DNA of 64,000 bases, taken from Mesaphorura yosii (taxonomy: Eukaryota; Arthropoda; Collembola; Poduromorpha; Tullbergiidae). Below, piece by piece: positions 44,823-58,993 of this stretch; position 1 is the first letter of the stretch; each line of letters starts with the position of its first letter. Location of the stretch: positions 62,001-126,000 of the forward strand of contig WIXG01000086.1 in the NCBI GenBank assembly GCA_009869945.1. Direction: 5' to 3'. Under the pieces are notes generated by a model, which saw only the letters and a program-made list of their open reading frames with translations, did not search any database and was not told where the DNA came from. The position numbers and the translations under genes were made by a program.

Positions 44823-47025
44823 CGTGCGAATTTGTGTAACTGTGGCTGATTCATTGTAAATATTACACTGAAACACCTTTTAGATTTTGTAAAATTAGCC
44901 GCGACGAACTTCAAATGAACAACGGTAATGTTCCTGAGTCTGGCCAATGCTTACAGTGCATGTCCCATAGATTGTTTTGGGGAACAAAGATCTCTCCACA
45001 TGAAATTTTCGGAATGAACTCCTCCCTGAATTTCACCAACGCATGAACTTCATAATCAATCAATAGTCATCAAAGAGTCTGTATCTCGAATTGTCCACAT
45101 CATTCATCCTGGTAGAAAAATTTGGAGAATGAAAATTGATGAGATAAGACCAAGAAAATGGCCTCTTTTCAGAACACTCGGCATTGAGTTAGATTCGCTA
45201 ATGACTCAAGCCAGTAAACTAACATGAACGCCGAATCAATGCTCCTGACGCCCGGAGATGGGCACACATTGCAGGATAAGATTTAGATAATTATATTACC
45301 GCTCAGTTATGTACTGTTGCACCGCCAATTAGCGAGGCAAGTTATGCAAATTCATTGCATTACCAGCATCCACAAGAACTGTTAATCTTTCATTTCGTGT
45401 TCGACGTCGACGCGCGGATTGCATAATAATGCAGCCAAGTCTTCATCTATCCTTAGCAAAATGTGCCATTTGGCTGCAGTGCAACGAAAAGAGAGATTAA
45501 TCACCAGAAATCTTCGTGTTCTGTATGTTCCGAATAAGTCGTAAAGATTCTCGGGCCAATATAAAGTAACTACACAGCACAGTAGCCTGTTGTCATCAAT
45601 TTTGAGGGAATAAATTACCAATTAAAAGAGTTTTCAGATATGCGAAATTATTGTATCTAACGTTTGTGTAGTTCTAATCAGAACGAAGTCGTACATATGC
45701 GAAGCGCACATTCCCTGCAAATCAACAAGCATGTTTATCATTAATGGCAACAAGGTACAGGACATCCAAACAAATCAGGATGATTAACTACAAAAAGTCG
45801 CTATTTCTTCTCTCTGTCAACTGAGCTCAGTCGAGTAATTTACAGCCGTGCCAACAACCAGAACAAGAATGACAACAAGTGTAAAAAGAGATACGTATCC
45901 TAAGATTAATGGTAAAGTCGTTTCTCATTTTATTCGTAAGTCATTCCAAATCAAATGGCATATCACAGCCATCATCGTTTTGAAAACGCGAACGCTGACA
46001 AGGCACCGCACCACTGTGATTGTTGAAATTGTGCAGGCAATGCTAATCTACTAAATGCATCAAAGGTCAAGTAATGGAAGTTTTATACTGTCGTCTAATT
46101 TGCAACTGGCACAGCATTTGACCGCAGGGAATGCGAGGTGAGGCCCTTATTCTATGAGTGCTGAAAACGATCAATGCAATGTAAACCGCGACGACCCAAT
46201 TCCAGTTTTAACCGCACGAGATGTACCTCGCAAATGTTTAGTCCAGGAGTCCTGACTGATTGGAATTCCAATGTTGCCGAATCCAACGCATCCAAAATAC
46301 GAACTAATTTACGCGTATGCTCTGCGACTTGCGACGTGAGAAACCCCAAAACACGTAACGAGTACATTTTGAACTTCCTACTATTTACGTTGATGTCATC
46401 TGCTGATAAGTTATTGTCTTTCGACGTCAGTTCGCCCTGTACAGCGACACGGCGAATTGGCTTGAGTACAAGAATGTCGTGTCTTTTATTGATGTGCAAT
46501 GAAGCAATGACACGACGCGTTACCGTCTCGCACATTGCGTAGTATTTATGAAGTCAATAAATGCGAATGTGAATCTGCGAACATATGTTGCATAGTCTGT
46601 GTGTATTCCACCACACAGCTTATAATCATCACTTTCTGAATTCGACATAACTGCTGGCTGGTGCTGTGAGTCAGAAATGCGTACATCATGGGAGAGATAA
46701 TCAAAACACGAGATATCAACTTGTGTTATTCTGTACAAAATATTTCAATTTTACTTAAACAACAAAAGACGAACGAGAGCCCGCACACTAACCGACATGT
46801 ATAAATTGACACAAATTGGCTTGTTTAATTTAGCAGACGTTGCGCTGCGCTACAATTATTCTGCTTTCTTGTATATCATCAAGGTGAGAAAAGTAAAAAT
46901 CAAGCAATCATCCATCCCATACATTGCCTATCAAAATCTCGTTATGCGGACCGAGGCGAGGCGCATGCATGCAGTGTGTAGAAAATCAAAAATTATGTAT
47001 AACAAGTTTCTTCTTTACATTCAAC
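44823..47025. other. Intergenic, GAS2-like to C3orf33
   Basis: No supported gene. Around 46152-46542 both strands stay open for 122-127 codons, which points to local composition rather than a gene on either strand. Confidence 0.35.
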
Positions 47026-50000
47026 TTAAAAAAAATTTGGCTTTGGAATTCTGGTGACACCATTCTCTTTTCTCTTCCTGATACTATTAGCACCACCACC
47101 GTTGCTAATCGTGGAGCACATGCTAGGTAGCTCAGAGTCATAAATGTGCGTCCCGTAGGGCAGGGAAGCCACCTCGAAGTCTGGTACATGCTGAAGTTGT
47201 CCTCGCTCCTCAAACTGCTTGATAGCCAACTCGATGTGCGAAATCTTGGCCGCATCCGAATCCAGCTCAAGCGCCTTCTTGATCCATTCGGCAAGGTTCA
47301 ACGATTGACTGCCGGCCTCGTCCGAGCTCGGCGTCTGCCCATCGCCTTCATTTTGTGTTTGGTCAAATTCTCCATTGTTGTTAAAATAGTTGGCCTGGAA
47401 CAGATTCGGACGTATTCTTGGCGAAGAAGCTGACCTCTTTGTGTTTCCGTTCCACGTGTTCTTTCCCGATACGCTGCCTTCTGCTGACCTTCCACGCTGG
47501 CCGTTGTTGTTGCCAAGCGGCACAATACGAGAAGCGGAAGCCGCATTGCAATTTAGACTCGTCGGGCTCTTGTTAAGTCTCGTAATCGGTGGATGCTGGT
47601 GGTGGTGTAGATAAGGCGAATGAACTCCGTAAAAATCCGTACTTCCACTTGCGGACAAGGAGCGTCTAGGCGGAAGTGTTCTTGGATTTAGCGACTTCAC
47701 TGATTTTGTGTTCAAATTATTCAAGCGCTGGTGGGTTAGTCTGTTTGTGGAGTTTGAAGAAGCGGCGCCGCTGGTCTTGTTCATTGGATTATTGTTATTG
47801 GATCTCGCCAGTCGGGAAGACAAATCTTGTTGAGATCTTCTTTCACACGACAAGCTTCTGCTGAATTGATGGTCACTTGGAGCTCGATTGTTGCTGCCGC
47901 TCTTTAAACCCGAGCGTTCTCTTCCTGGAGAAGTCTGTGCTATTTCCTCGTCCGTTGATCTGGAGTCTGGCCGATCTGTCAGTCAGGAGAAATAATTCAA
48001 AATGTTAGTCAGGGATATGTGTGCATTTTTACATTAAAGAAACACTGTGAAGTGGAGCGGCATGATACTGAAGGCTGTATGTGATTGATTAATCCATCAG
48101 TGAACTGTTTCTCATAGACTCCACGTGTCAACATCAACATGACTTACATGAACTTTCATTGAATGCAAAGTTAGTTCTTGCGATACGAGACAAATAGTCA
48201 TTGGCTTGGCCGTTAATACATGCAAATAGGGAAGTGAAGTTTTAGAGGACAAACCAATTTCAGAGTGCAACGGTTATTAAGATCAAATTGCTATGATTAT
48301 GGCGTACCCTCTTGGCTACCGTGTTATTATTTTCATTTCATGCATAATTTTAATGCATGAGATCCCCGCACTGCCCTGCATCTATCTGAATGCGCAAAAT
48401 GCAATACAATGCAATGCAGGGGGTATCAATTAATTTTATAAGTCACATCATCTTTACTCTTCACTTTCTTCTATAAAAGCGAGAGGATCTGCGTTTGTGC
48501 ACTTGTTATGTGGTTGATGCGACTACTCGCACTCGAAGATCTTGACTTCTCAAATTACCCATCTGCCAGGGAGCGGACGCTGTGTCTCTCCATCAATCTT
48601 TGTGAAATGAACCGCTAATTAAAAAAGCCTTCCCCATTGCAGTAAACTTCAATCGCATGAATTACGAGATATCCGAGGCCAAGTTGAGCAAACAAATACT
48701 ACAATCCCAAATAAAATTAACATTAAGAGATCCTTACATAACATTTGCGTCTTCCTTGAGTCATAATTTGATTGCGACCCGTATATGCTTTTTATACCGC
48801 TCAAATAAGACAGACTGCATTTCTTTTTTTTAATTAATGCAAGTCCCATATCATCATTCAGTGGCTTAGCCCAATACAGTCCTCGTAAACTTTAATTTCC
48901 ATCTGAAGCAAGAATTTAATTTCAACATTCCATATTTTTATTTACGAAGGATGCGCACAAGTTGGAAGCAGAGAACAAATCTATACGCCCACAAACTCTT
49001 CATAAATTAACTGGCCACACAAGTTTATGTTGCGCCATCACGAGTCAGTCAACAACTTTGGAGATTAATTGAAATCTTATACATTAAATTCTTGAGTTTT
49101 GAGATTACTGCACAGCTACAGCTTATTTATCCATGTCTTGTAAGTCGCGCTGTCATTATTCTGTATTTGCATCAATTTTAAACTCCTGCTGCAAAATGGG
49201 TCAAGGAAAAAGCCATGTCTGCGCGACTGCAAATAGAATTCTGCATCTCAATAGCCTGGTCCGCCTCATTGTTTGCGTTTCAAATTTCTACCTGCATGCG
49301 AGTTAACAAAGCAAACTCTGCCTCGTGCAATGCGACTTATGGCGTGGGTCTGAGCAAATGACAATTTCAGGCTCAGGCAACATTAAGCTTGTGTATTGTT
49401 GGTCGACCCATTGTTTACAATTTGTCGCCTTGTGCTCTACCGCGATCAGGAATGGGTGAAAAATTCTTTCGTTCTTACTAACCATAAACTCAGAATAGCA
49501 AAGACGCGTGACATTATTGCATTTATTTGTATTCCACGAACCGACTGCCTTGACATCCACCCCACTGCTAAGTTAATGGTGATTTCAAACTGCAGAAAGT
49601 CATGTGCTCGCAACGCAATTGTGAGCTGTAGTCTTGTAGATCACAACCTTCAGATTAGATGTTCCGTTCATTGTTGACCTTTTATTGGAGTTAATGTCCT
49701 CCATTTGACAAAAATCGGCGAGTATGCAAGTGGCATGAGCCTTTTTCACACGACAAGCCTCGCTTTCGAGAATTGATGTCTAACCACCAAGAGTGTTAAT
49801 CTAATCCTCACGAATTCAAAGCATTCCATTCCATTATCCATGGTGTAAAAATGCATTCTTCGCTCAGGAACACTTATGCGGACGTGATAAAAATAAATTT
49901 GCAAGGAGCTAAAAATATTCAGGCTTCTTACCATGCTCGTCCTTTGACAGAGACCGAGTTCGACTCATCGACGATCTGCGACTTTGCTGGCCTTTCTGAA

Positions 50001-53000
50001 ACTCTTTGTTGTTCAAGTTAGTATTGTTGTTCGGAGAAGCGTTAATGTTGGACACTCCCAACAGCTTAACGTTATCTGATGTCTTATAGCCCTCGTCTGA
50101 AATCTCCGAGCTCGAGTCGCTCAAATCAGCCGGCTTCTTGGAGTAAGCTGGTGTAGAATGTACTACTGGATCGAAGGAGAGGTCACGTCTGCAATAAAGT
50201 GGTATCGTAAAGTCAAGCCCACATCAATCCAAGTACGCAGCAAACGGAATGAGCATAACTATCTCACCTTTCGTATTCGACCTTCATGCGAGGAGATGAC
50301 ACTCCATCACCTTTCATGATCAATTTCGATGAAATGGTTGCTCGGTGACCTATTATTATTGATATTACAAAGGCATGTTCAGTTTTGAACCATACTCATA
50401 ACGTTGGATCATTTATTACAAAGTTAAGTAGCCAATTCTGAGTTTGGCTAATCCCACAGACTTATAAAGGAAGATTTAATTGAACACAGAGTCCATAAAT
50501 TACATTTTGAGAAGATAAGAACCAGGAAGGGCAATTTGTAGAACACATTCCGTCCATATAAATCTCCATCTCGATAAATTAAATTCGTGGGGTATAAATA
50601 GAACATTTAAATTGAACTTGTCAATCGTTTTACAAGGAGAGAATGCGCCTATCTGATGTACTACTTATTCCCAAGACAAGCAATCTGTCACTCCGCAAAC
50701 CAGTTTATATTGTATGCACTTTCATTTCGCATCTGCTGACAAGATTGGGAGCGATATGCCGGCAAGGCATTTAATTACTTGCATTACCTGAAGAACAGCG
50801 GCAAGGATCATGCTTGTCCAAATAGTGAGCCAAAGTGTCCCATCCACCTCCGACGCGAACCATGACATGGTTTCGAAGAATCTGTGCAGGCAAACACAAA
50901 GAAAACCATTTCGATTATTTGTCATTTGTTTTGGGAGAATATCAAATTGCACTCCCGAAAGGTAAATTGATTTTCATGCTTCGACGGAAAAAATTGAACA
51001 TAAAGAGAGCAATGCAAAAAAGGTTTCAATTTTTGCAATCTCAATATTACGGCAAGTCTTTTGTTGCAAGCGCCTTTTGCCCACGACAATGTTGGCCCAC
51101 CCTTTGTTTCTGCATTTAAATTGATGACTACAGTTTCTTATGTAATTTGTAGCGCAGTAAATTTCCGAAACACATTTGAAAGTCACGTTTTCATTTAATT
51201 TTTTGTTATTCTTCTCATCTCAGGTTCTCGTGTCTCCAACCTGCTGCATGACTTGACGCCGGCCTTCCAACTTCCAGTCTGAATAATAAAAATTATGCAC
51301 GGCTTGGCGCGGCGGCGACTGGCTACTGGAATCTTTTCAATCTTAATAAAATTATGGTCTTTGTGTCTCGGAATAGCTTTGAGGGTACTTCGCAGTGTGC
51401 GCAAATTAATGTTACGGTTGTTATCCAGCAATTTCTGCTTGTTTTTGAGATGATCAATTATAAATTACAGAACTTGAATGTCGACAGCAAAAAATGACGC
51501 TAGTCACAAGCATGGCCACATCTCGTAACTCAACTCAACTTAATGGATGCATGTCTATGAACATAAATGTGAATTCGTATTTTCACTTACCCGAACATAA
51601 ATCATGACTTTAGTATTTCCAATCCTGTATTTGCCTTCAGCGACTCGAATCATCGGGAATTGAGTAGGGCAGGTGCAGCGCTCAACCAACTCGCGTACCT
51701 AACACAATAAAAAAAGAAACGGAAATGTAGCATCAGGCGAGAACAATTGAGTTGAGGGAATGCACCGTGTTCTTGAAGAAGTGTAGCAAGCAAAAACAAT
51801 GTACAGCATCTGAAGACACATGTATAAACTCCTCAAGAGACCGACTCATAATTCATTTTGATCCAGACTCATTCCCCGAGTTAAAGTATCCAGAAAGAAA
51901 GATATTTATATATTGATTTACTGATGGATACGAACGCATTTCTCCACTCAGGTTCCTAATGAATGATTCATCAGCAAGCTCAACCTTACTCGTGCGCGTG
52001 CTTATTTCCAATTCCTTTGCTTGTTTTATTTTTACTCTTAAAATGGGAGTATTTATACATCAACATGATTCAGTACATTTGTGTTTACCACAAAAGTACA
52101 TGTCGCTCAGAGAATCCCAGCACGATTTGTCTACCTTTCTCAGCTCAATATTTTCATGGAAGTGGAATTATCGCTCATAATTTATAAATGTTGACAGTAT
52201 GATTCCTCTTACTAAAAAATAAAAGAGTGTAGGAATAATATCAAGCCCACTAGGACAAGCTATTCTCACAACAATGGGGGCTTGCAGACAACGAGAAAGG
52301 TAAAAAGATAAGACCGGAGGATCGGCGTCAAGTGCAATATTTGACATTTCTAGTGTAAAAGTTGACGGATGTCTGATCACACTGCACAAAGAAGGTCAGC
52401 AGCTCGACAATAGTCTAGAAATCGGGAATAGAAACTACAGGCGGCAGACGCTGGACTGGAACGCGAAGGAATTCAATAAAGCAGGAGGCCGGAGAAGCAT
52501 CCATTAACGTGTGTGCATTTCATAATAAGTTAAACGGAGTGAGAAAATGCCGAGGATTTAGCGAGGAAGAGGAATCCTGTATAAAGATCGACTTACCATT
52601 TCATCCAATGATCTCAAGTCATTAGTGATAATTTGTGGAATCGGACCGTATTCTTGGAACGATTCTTCTTCCTCTCCTGAACTACTTAAGTCTGCTCCCG
52701 TGTCCTTGGCTATGTCTCGGTCGATTTCCTTCTCAAACTGGACAAGAAGCGGAGTCGCCATTCCAAAATGCGAGCCGCGTCTCGCCACCTGTAAATTGAA
52801 GTCGCCAAATGTCGATAAAGATTCATACAGATGCAGTGGACTGGACTATTGATCGAATGTTGTTACAGAAAAGTCTCTACATTAGCAGTAAAATGTGAAA
52901 TACATGCACGCATACAAATCAGGCGGCAGTCTCACCTCGAGCAGGCAGAGGATGACATTCTTTTCATTCTTTCGTAAAATTAAATCGTCAGACTCAAACA

Positions 53001-56000
53001 AAAGGCATTCGAAAATGCCAAGATTTCGACACCACGTAATGAAGTTGTGAACATTGTCTCGGGCGAAGAATGTTTCTGATCTCGCGTTACTCTTGAATGT
53101 TACGTCTCCCGTTGGCAGCTTCCACTCGTTTCTTCCCCAGCATTTCGGCAGCTTCCTTCCAGCATTCAGCCACTCCATACAAGCCCGACGCACATTGTTG
53201 GCGTGCTATAAAAATAAACAAAGTCGTTTATTATTCCAATATGCAGCTCCAAGACGCGAGCACCTGAAGTCAATTCAATCTCTTATTCGACATAAAATCT
53301 TGTCTCGGGGAAGGAGCTTTGACCAATTTTGGTCATTGCAAGCCGCACTCGATGGACTCCAAGTACTTGATACTGCCTCAATGAGCCTGAGTTTACTTTC
53401 AATCTATTCATCAACTGTTGGTTTACTTTTATTTTTCTGAAGCAGGATCTCAGAGATCTCAACAGATTCTCGTCCTAAAGTATGCATACATCACTTCAAT
53501 TCGTATTCAATTTCAATAAGAGGTTCAGGACGTGCTTCACTAAATCATTCACTATCGATTCATAAAAAGTGGTTGTCTTTTTTCTAAAATGCCATCTTTA
53601 TAAACAAATAATAAAATAAATATGTAATATCGCGTAGTCTTCTCTGTTTTATATTCACTTGAATGAGTTCCACTTTTATAACCGCAGACGTGCATGGGAG
53701 ATGTGTATCGTGGCTTGTGCTATTTTTTCGAAGGAACCTCGGTAAAAAATAATCTAGTCCAGCGGTGTAAAGGCTTTAATGAAGCAAACAGGAAAACCAC
53801 TTTTACGAATGGCAGCGTAATCCCGATGCGACTGCGCTGCGTTGTAGTTTCTTAATTCCCATTTTATGAGCTCTCGCACCATAAAAAATCGTTCTATAAA
53901 ACGAAGACACGAAGAAAATTAAGACCGTTGGTGTAATTAAATCTTCACTCTCAAAATTGAAGAAGTGCAACGAGTTTCTTGAATTGCATCTCGTTATCGT
54001 CTCATACCCTCGCAGTCCAAACCAACCAGAAGCAGCGTTCAAGCGTACAAGTGGAAGGCAATAATAAGAAGATTAGAGATTATGCCGATTCTATCTGTGA
54101 TGAGCCCAAGGGGTATAACCAGAGCTTACGGAATGCAATGTTTTCATCCGTTACTTGTTATAAAATAAGATGAGCTGAGACAAGAGGCAGTAATCGTAAT
54201 GACGGTTTAAAGGCAAAGGACGGACACACCCAGCCACATTATGATGATAACAACGAGCGCATCTTCTTCAGCTTGAATTTGGGCTCATCTCGGCAACAAT
54301 ACGTTATACTGTGTCTACTCGCAGGAGTGTAACATCTCAAGAAAAAGAACCGATGTACGATGAACTTGGAAATACACACAGCGTGTGAGTGTAAAAATGT
54401 AAATAATTCTGCTGCTGAAACTTCGTACGTTGTCCTCCTGAGCGCACGTAATCACAGTGTCCATGTCGTAAGTTCTTTGCATGATAAAAGAATCATGAAG
54501 ATGGGACTGAGGAGAGACGCAGTCAAAGAGCAACTCCTCAGATCGACGCGCACTTGTGGCTGCTACCCAGCCGCAGTATAATATTCAGCATGTGAACACA
54601 TTCCGCACATAAATTATTATTATTGTTTTATCCCCAACTATTAAAGTTTGCATAAATTGCCTCTTGATGACTGCAAACTTTTAAAATCGGATTTCGTGGA
54701 CGTTCTATGCATATTCTGGTTTCTGCATATTTCTTCTGAAGGCGCTCGTAATCGTTATGCAAAACATTTCGAAAAACTTCACTTTACAAGCTTAATGTTC
54801 TCCTTCCTTAATTTCATACCTTCAAAAATTTTTACACTTGAATTATGAAATGCGTGCTAAAACACAGACACAAAGAAAGTTAAATCTTGGAGGTGTTAAT
54901 GAGCCTGGGTTGGAGCGGAAACGCATTAACCTTGCCTTGCGTTTCCTCTGCTAGGTATGTTGTTACAGAATATTTAAAGCTGAAGAGTACTGAACTTGTG
55001 GGAATGCTGTGAAGTGAATGTGAACCTTTCCATTGTTGTCAAACAATGCGAATTAATTTATGTACTCTGATTATGTATCATTAAATGACTCATTTGCAGA
55101 AGAAATATTTTGCATTGTTAGTGCTTCTAATCTGCCAAATGTCGATGCCCAAATTTGGAGTGGAAATGCAGAGCTCGTTTCCTCATATTATCTCAGATAC
55201 TCAAAGCAAACGGGCGGCTCAAAAAAAATCGCAAAGAAATTATAAAAGCTGCATTTCGCTGCACTTTGTTCAATGGCTTTATACATTTTGAATAAGACGC
55301 GCTTTTGGGCAGATGTGTGCATGGATCACGCAGGGTTTATGAAATATGCTATAAATAGCTTCTGATCTTCAACTCAAACATGCATGAATCCAATTCGCTC
55401 GAAAGGTGACATTTGTATATTGCTTCCATCAACTTCAACCTATCGTATAAATGCAAATTTCGTTTAAATTCGCCTCGTCGTTTTAAGATTATGAAATTCT
55501 CAACTAGTTCTACGACAGTGTAGTATGTTCTTTGATTTGGTGGTTCAGAATCTTGTTGCGTCTCATATTTCGTTAATTGATTTTGGCGCTGGTGGCTAAT
55601 TAGTAGATCAACATATAATTCAGAATGGACACAACCGCCCTGTTGACTGATTGTAATAATGACATTGATTTCTGTTTGTGTAAATGTCACAGATTAGAAT
55701 AATGTCAGCCAGTTGGGAATTATTTGCACATTGAAATTTACACAGACCGTGCATGGCATTGATTTCGAGCTCGTCATTGTTAGCAAAAGGCGCCTTGGAA
55801 AGTGCTTGGGATAAGGTTGATTTGCCGGCACAGCAGATGTCGATCTCTTAATTTGCGCGGCTTCGCTGCTTGAAATCGTGACGAGTTGTCTTGGCTGAAA
55901 TCGATACGTTGCTTCATAAGCAAAACATCTGCAGATTTTGACAAGAATTAATTTCTCATAAACTACGCCTCATAATGCGTTGAAATTAATCTCATTCAAC

Positions 56001-58993
56001 CAAACGGAAACTTGAAAATGCATTAATTATTAATTTAGGTATTTTTGTTTCGTGTGCTCATTATGGCTATTGTGAAACCGGTACACATGCAAATCCATAC
56101 GCCAGACGCGAGTGCTACAATTTTAAACTGCCTGCCTGAGAGAAATCGTCATTTTTCACCGTCTGACATATTTGCGAGAAACAGGAATTATTTTTAATGA
56201 CAGCAATTCACATGTGCACCTACACGAGTGAGTGCTATTTCAGTCAGCCATCTGCACTTGTGAGTAAATTGGAATAGAGGATTCATTGTGCAGACTACAT
56301 GAACAGTGTGGCAGTCATGAATTCGCGAAAATATTGAGAACACAAGCTGTTACGAATCCTACATGCAAATTGCCACACTTTTAAATGATACCGAATGCCA
56401 GTGATCGTATCGTGCTCAAGTGTGCATTACATTAGACATGTGTCAATAAGACTGTCCTCTTCTTTTTCTTATAAACTTTGATTCATTAATTTACGTGATA
56501 TTTGTACAAAGAGCCTACGCCTGACGTTCTCGTTCAAGTTCTTATATTTAATTTGAAAGAAATTAATTTACGAAAGTAAATATCAGATGTGCAATTTTGG
56601 ACTATTTTGTTGCCCAAGAATACTGTCATATTTTCTCTTATCATTGAAAATGGACCAAGGAGTACCGATATCAGCTGCAGTATACAACTTCTTTCCTGTG
56701 CATAAAAGTCTCATTGGAATGGGTATGAAATATGATTTGATGTCGTTCGTGATATGGTAATCAGAAGACATCGTCTTGTGCATTCTGAGAAGTCGACTGT
56801 CGCCTTAAGTTTCATGTTTCAGTAAATTCAGAATGGTGTCGTGCAAAATGGAGGATATGAGAAGAAATTCACGACCGCGACACGACGACTTCATTTTATC
56901 CTTTTAAGTCTTTAATTTTTATCAATTGTGACCACAACAAATCTAGCCAAATGTACAAACAAGGGAAAACCCTTTTCGGCTCGTTCCTTCGTTCAGAAAG
57001 TATCAACTTCGTGTCGAGCCAATATTTGTTCATGCTAGAGACGAGGAAAGATGACCACGCCGTTTCTGTCATCGTAACTGTCGTCCGCGTTTCTTTCCTT
57101 AAGTGCATAGCGATAAATACGGCACAAATAATGAACAAGATACAAAAGATCCGTCATTCTCAATCAGAATTGATTTGCAGATAACAGATTCGCTAACGAA
57201 GGCAGCGAATTACGGTATTCACGCATCTAGTTTTGGTTTGAGGTTGGTCGTGCTATTTGTCCGATTCCTTCCTTTGACTGTGTTGACGGTGCTCAGTGGC
57301 TCAATATACACACAAAGGGTGGATGCTCCTGGTGGTACACATGTCGCTCTTTTCTTTCCGTCAACAAAGGAGAATTCAATTACACTTTTGTGTGCTGATG
57401 CCGTACACAATTACACAGTCAGCAAGGCGTGAGTTTGTCGAGTTTTTCCTCATTTCCCCAAATATGAGCAGTGTGCCTTTCATGTAAATTCTTTTGAGAG
57501 CTCTGCCACCACCGTTTTTTGTTCATCAAAAGAGTCGTGTTTTTTGCATTGTTGACCATCCCCAACAAGTACAGCAACAAGTCATTCATATTTTATGCCC
57601 AGCATCAAAATATTATCGCAATTACAGCAGATAGATCTGCTGTAGACAGAGTAACCAGGTATCACTCTGACTGAATCCGTTCGTTTTGTGTCCATCCTGA
57701 CAAAGGCAACAGTAACATTGTTCCTTTTCACGTCCAACTTATCCCGTTAATTACGAGAACATGAACACAACAGGGAGAAGCAGGTAAAAATGATAATAAA
57801 TGGCCCAAGATTAAAATATATTTTGTTAATCTTTTCGTACTTACGAAGAAAACAATCTCACTTTATCCCTTTTCTTGTTCTTGGCGTTCCACTCGTCATT
57901 GGAAAACTTGTGCCCGACTCGATCTCCAAGATAATCTGCTTAGAGCAGTAAATCTTTAATGAAACACTCCGACTCGACTGTTTTGGTCGACTGTGATTGA
58001 ATTTATTGCATTTCTGAATGACTTCATTGCCCATAAAGCAATCAGAAAAGGAGTCAATAACTTTATAATGAGAATTGCCAATTCTTATTGGAGCACAATT
58101 CCATTTCTGTCATTAGGACGGAAAAAAGAACTTGAATTCGTGTTAGGGAGTCATTTAACCGCAACTTATAACGACGAGTGTGCTGTGCCGGCCTCCATAT
58201 ATGAAGCCAAGACAAATTATCTTGCAAAATCCTCAAGGATTATCATTTTGGCATTCTTAATGCTCGTGTTGAAGATCTCACACTCGACTCATTAATATTA
58301 TGGATGCGTGATCTGATACGATGTGGTTGAACCGATGAATGAGTCACGAGCAACACCTTTTGCGTGTATTTTATGCTTAGACTCGTTTTTTGAGTGAAGT
58401 CTTAAGGATAAGAATAATGGTAACAGGTTCGCTTTAAAAGATCTCAAGTCGCCCATTACGAAGATAATTGAAATGCAATCCCAAATCCTGCCTGCCTCGC
58501 ACATGTGCTATATTTATTTACGTGATGCATATCCTGAAGTATTTGGCAATTCTTGGCAAGAGAAATCATAATAATCCAAAATATATAAACAAGGAACGCT
58601 CCATTCGCAAGCAAGAATTCTGCATTCTTCAAGTGCATCACGCAAAGTGCTTTCAACGTGATTGTACTGTCGCCTACTCTTTGACACGGATGGCTCTCGG
58701 CTGAGGGAGTAGGAAGTGTGTGACATTACCTTACAGAGTGTCACTCCTGTCTCGAGGCATTCCATAAATTTGTGAGGTGTGATACTCAGCTCCGGGTACA
58801 AAATGTTCAGCCAGTCTGACAAATCTTCTTTCATAGCCCATAAATATTCATCACTCGTTTTGAATGGGCGAAACTCGCGTAAAGGCAGCATCTGAGGTCT
58901 GAGAAGGTCCTCTGAAATTGGAATGCGCTGATCCATTATCACCGCCGCGCCTTGTTTCCCTCCTCCGTCGCCGTCAGCTGTGGACCACGACAT
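47026..58993 (-). CDS. GAS2L: GAS2-like actin-microtubule linker (CH and GAR domains)
   Basis: Eight exons on the minus strand: 58730..58993, 52936..53205, 52597..52788, 51591..51698, 50788..50881, 50268..50349, 49932..50188, 47026..47975; 738 residues with all phases consistent. GAS2-like proteins crosslink F-actin through a CH domain and microtubules through the GAR domain (Drosophila Pickled eggs, human GAS2L1-3). The CH domain spans about residues 45-180: [27 protein letters not shown] (across the 5.5 kb first intron), [21 protein letters not shown] and VILCLLE. The GAR domain (about 243-310) has [40 protein letters not shown] and [12 protein letters not shown]. The remaining 430 residues are low-complexity, Ser/Asn/Arg-rich, with an SDEGYKTSD patch and a basic [18 protein letters not shown] end; SRIP/TRIP-type motifs suggest EB1 binding, by inference. 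Confidence 0.95.
47976..49931. other. GAS2-like last intron (2.0 kb)
   Basis: Only intron sequence recognised; no nested gene seen. Confidence 0.6.
53206..58729. other. GAS2-like first intron (5.5 kb)
   Basis: The intron splits the CH domain between LCK and HANN. Open frames inside are at most about 110 codons and show no recognisable domain. A long first intron is a usual place for enhancers, but no element was identified. Confidence 0.6.

Noticed and set aside
45958..45985. TATCACAGCCAT, identical to the 5' end of the miR-2/miR-13 family
   Set aside because: No complementary arm within hairpin distance upstream, where miR-2 precursors have it, so a chance 12-mer is more likely.
46152..46542. 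Overlapping open frames of 127 (minus) and 122 (plus) codons
   Set aside because: Both strands open over the same stretch with no family resemblance suggests low local stop density rather than a gene.
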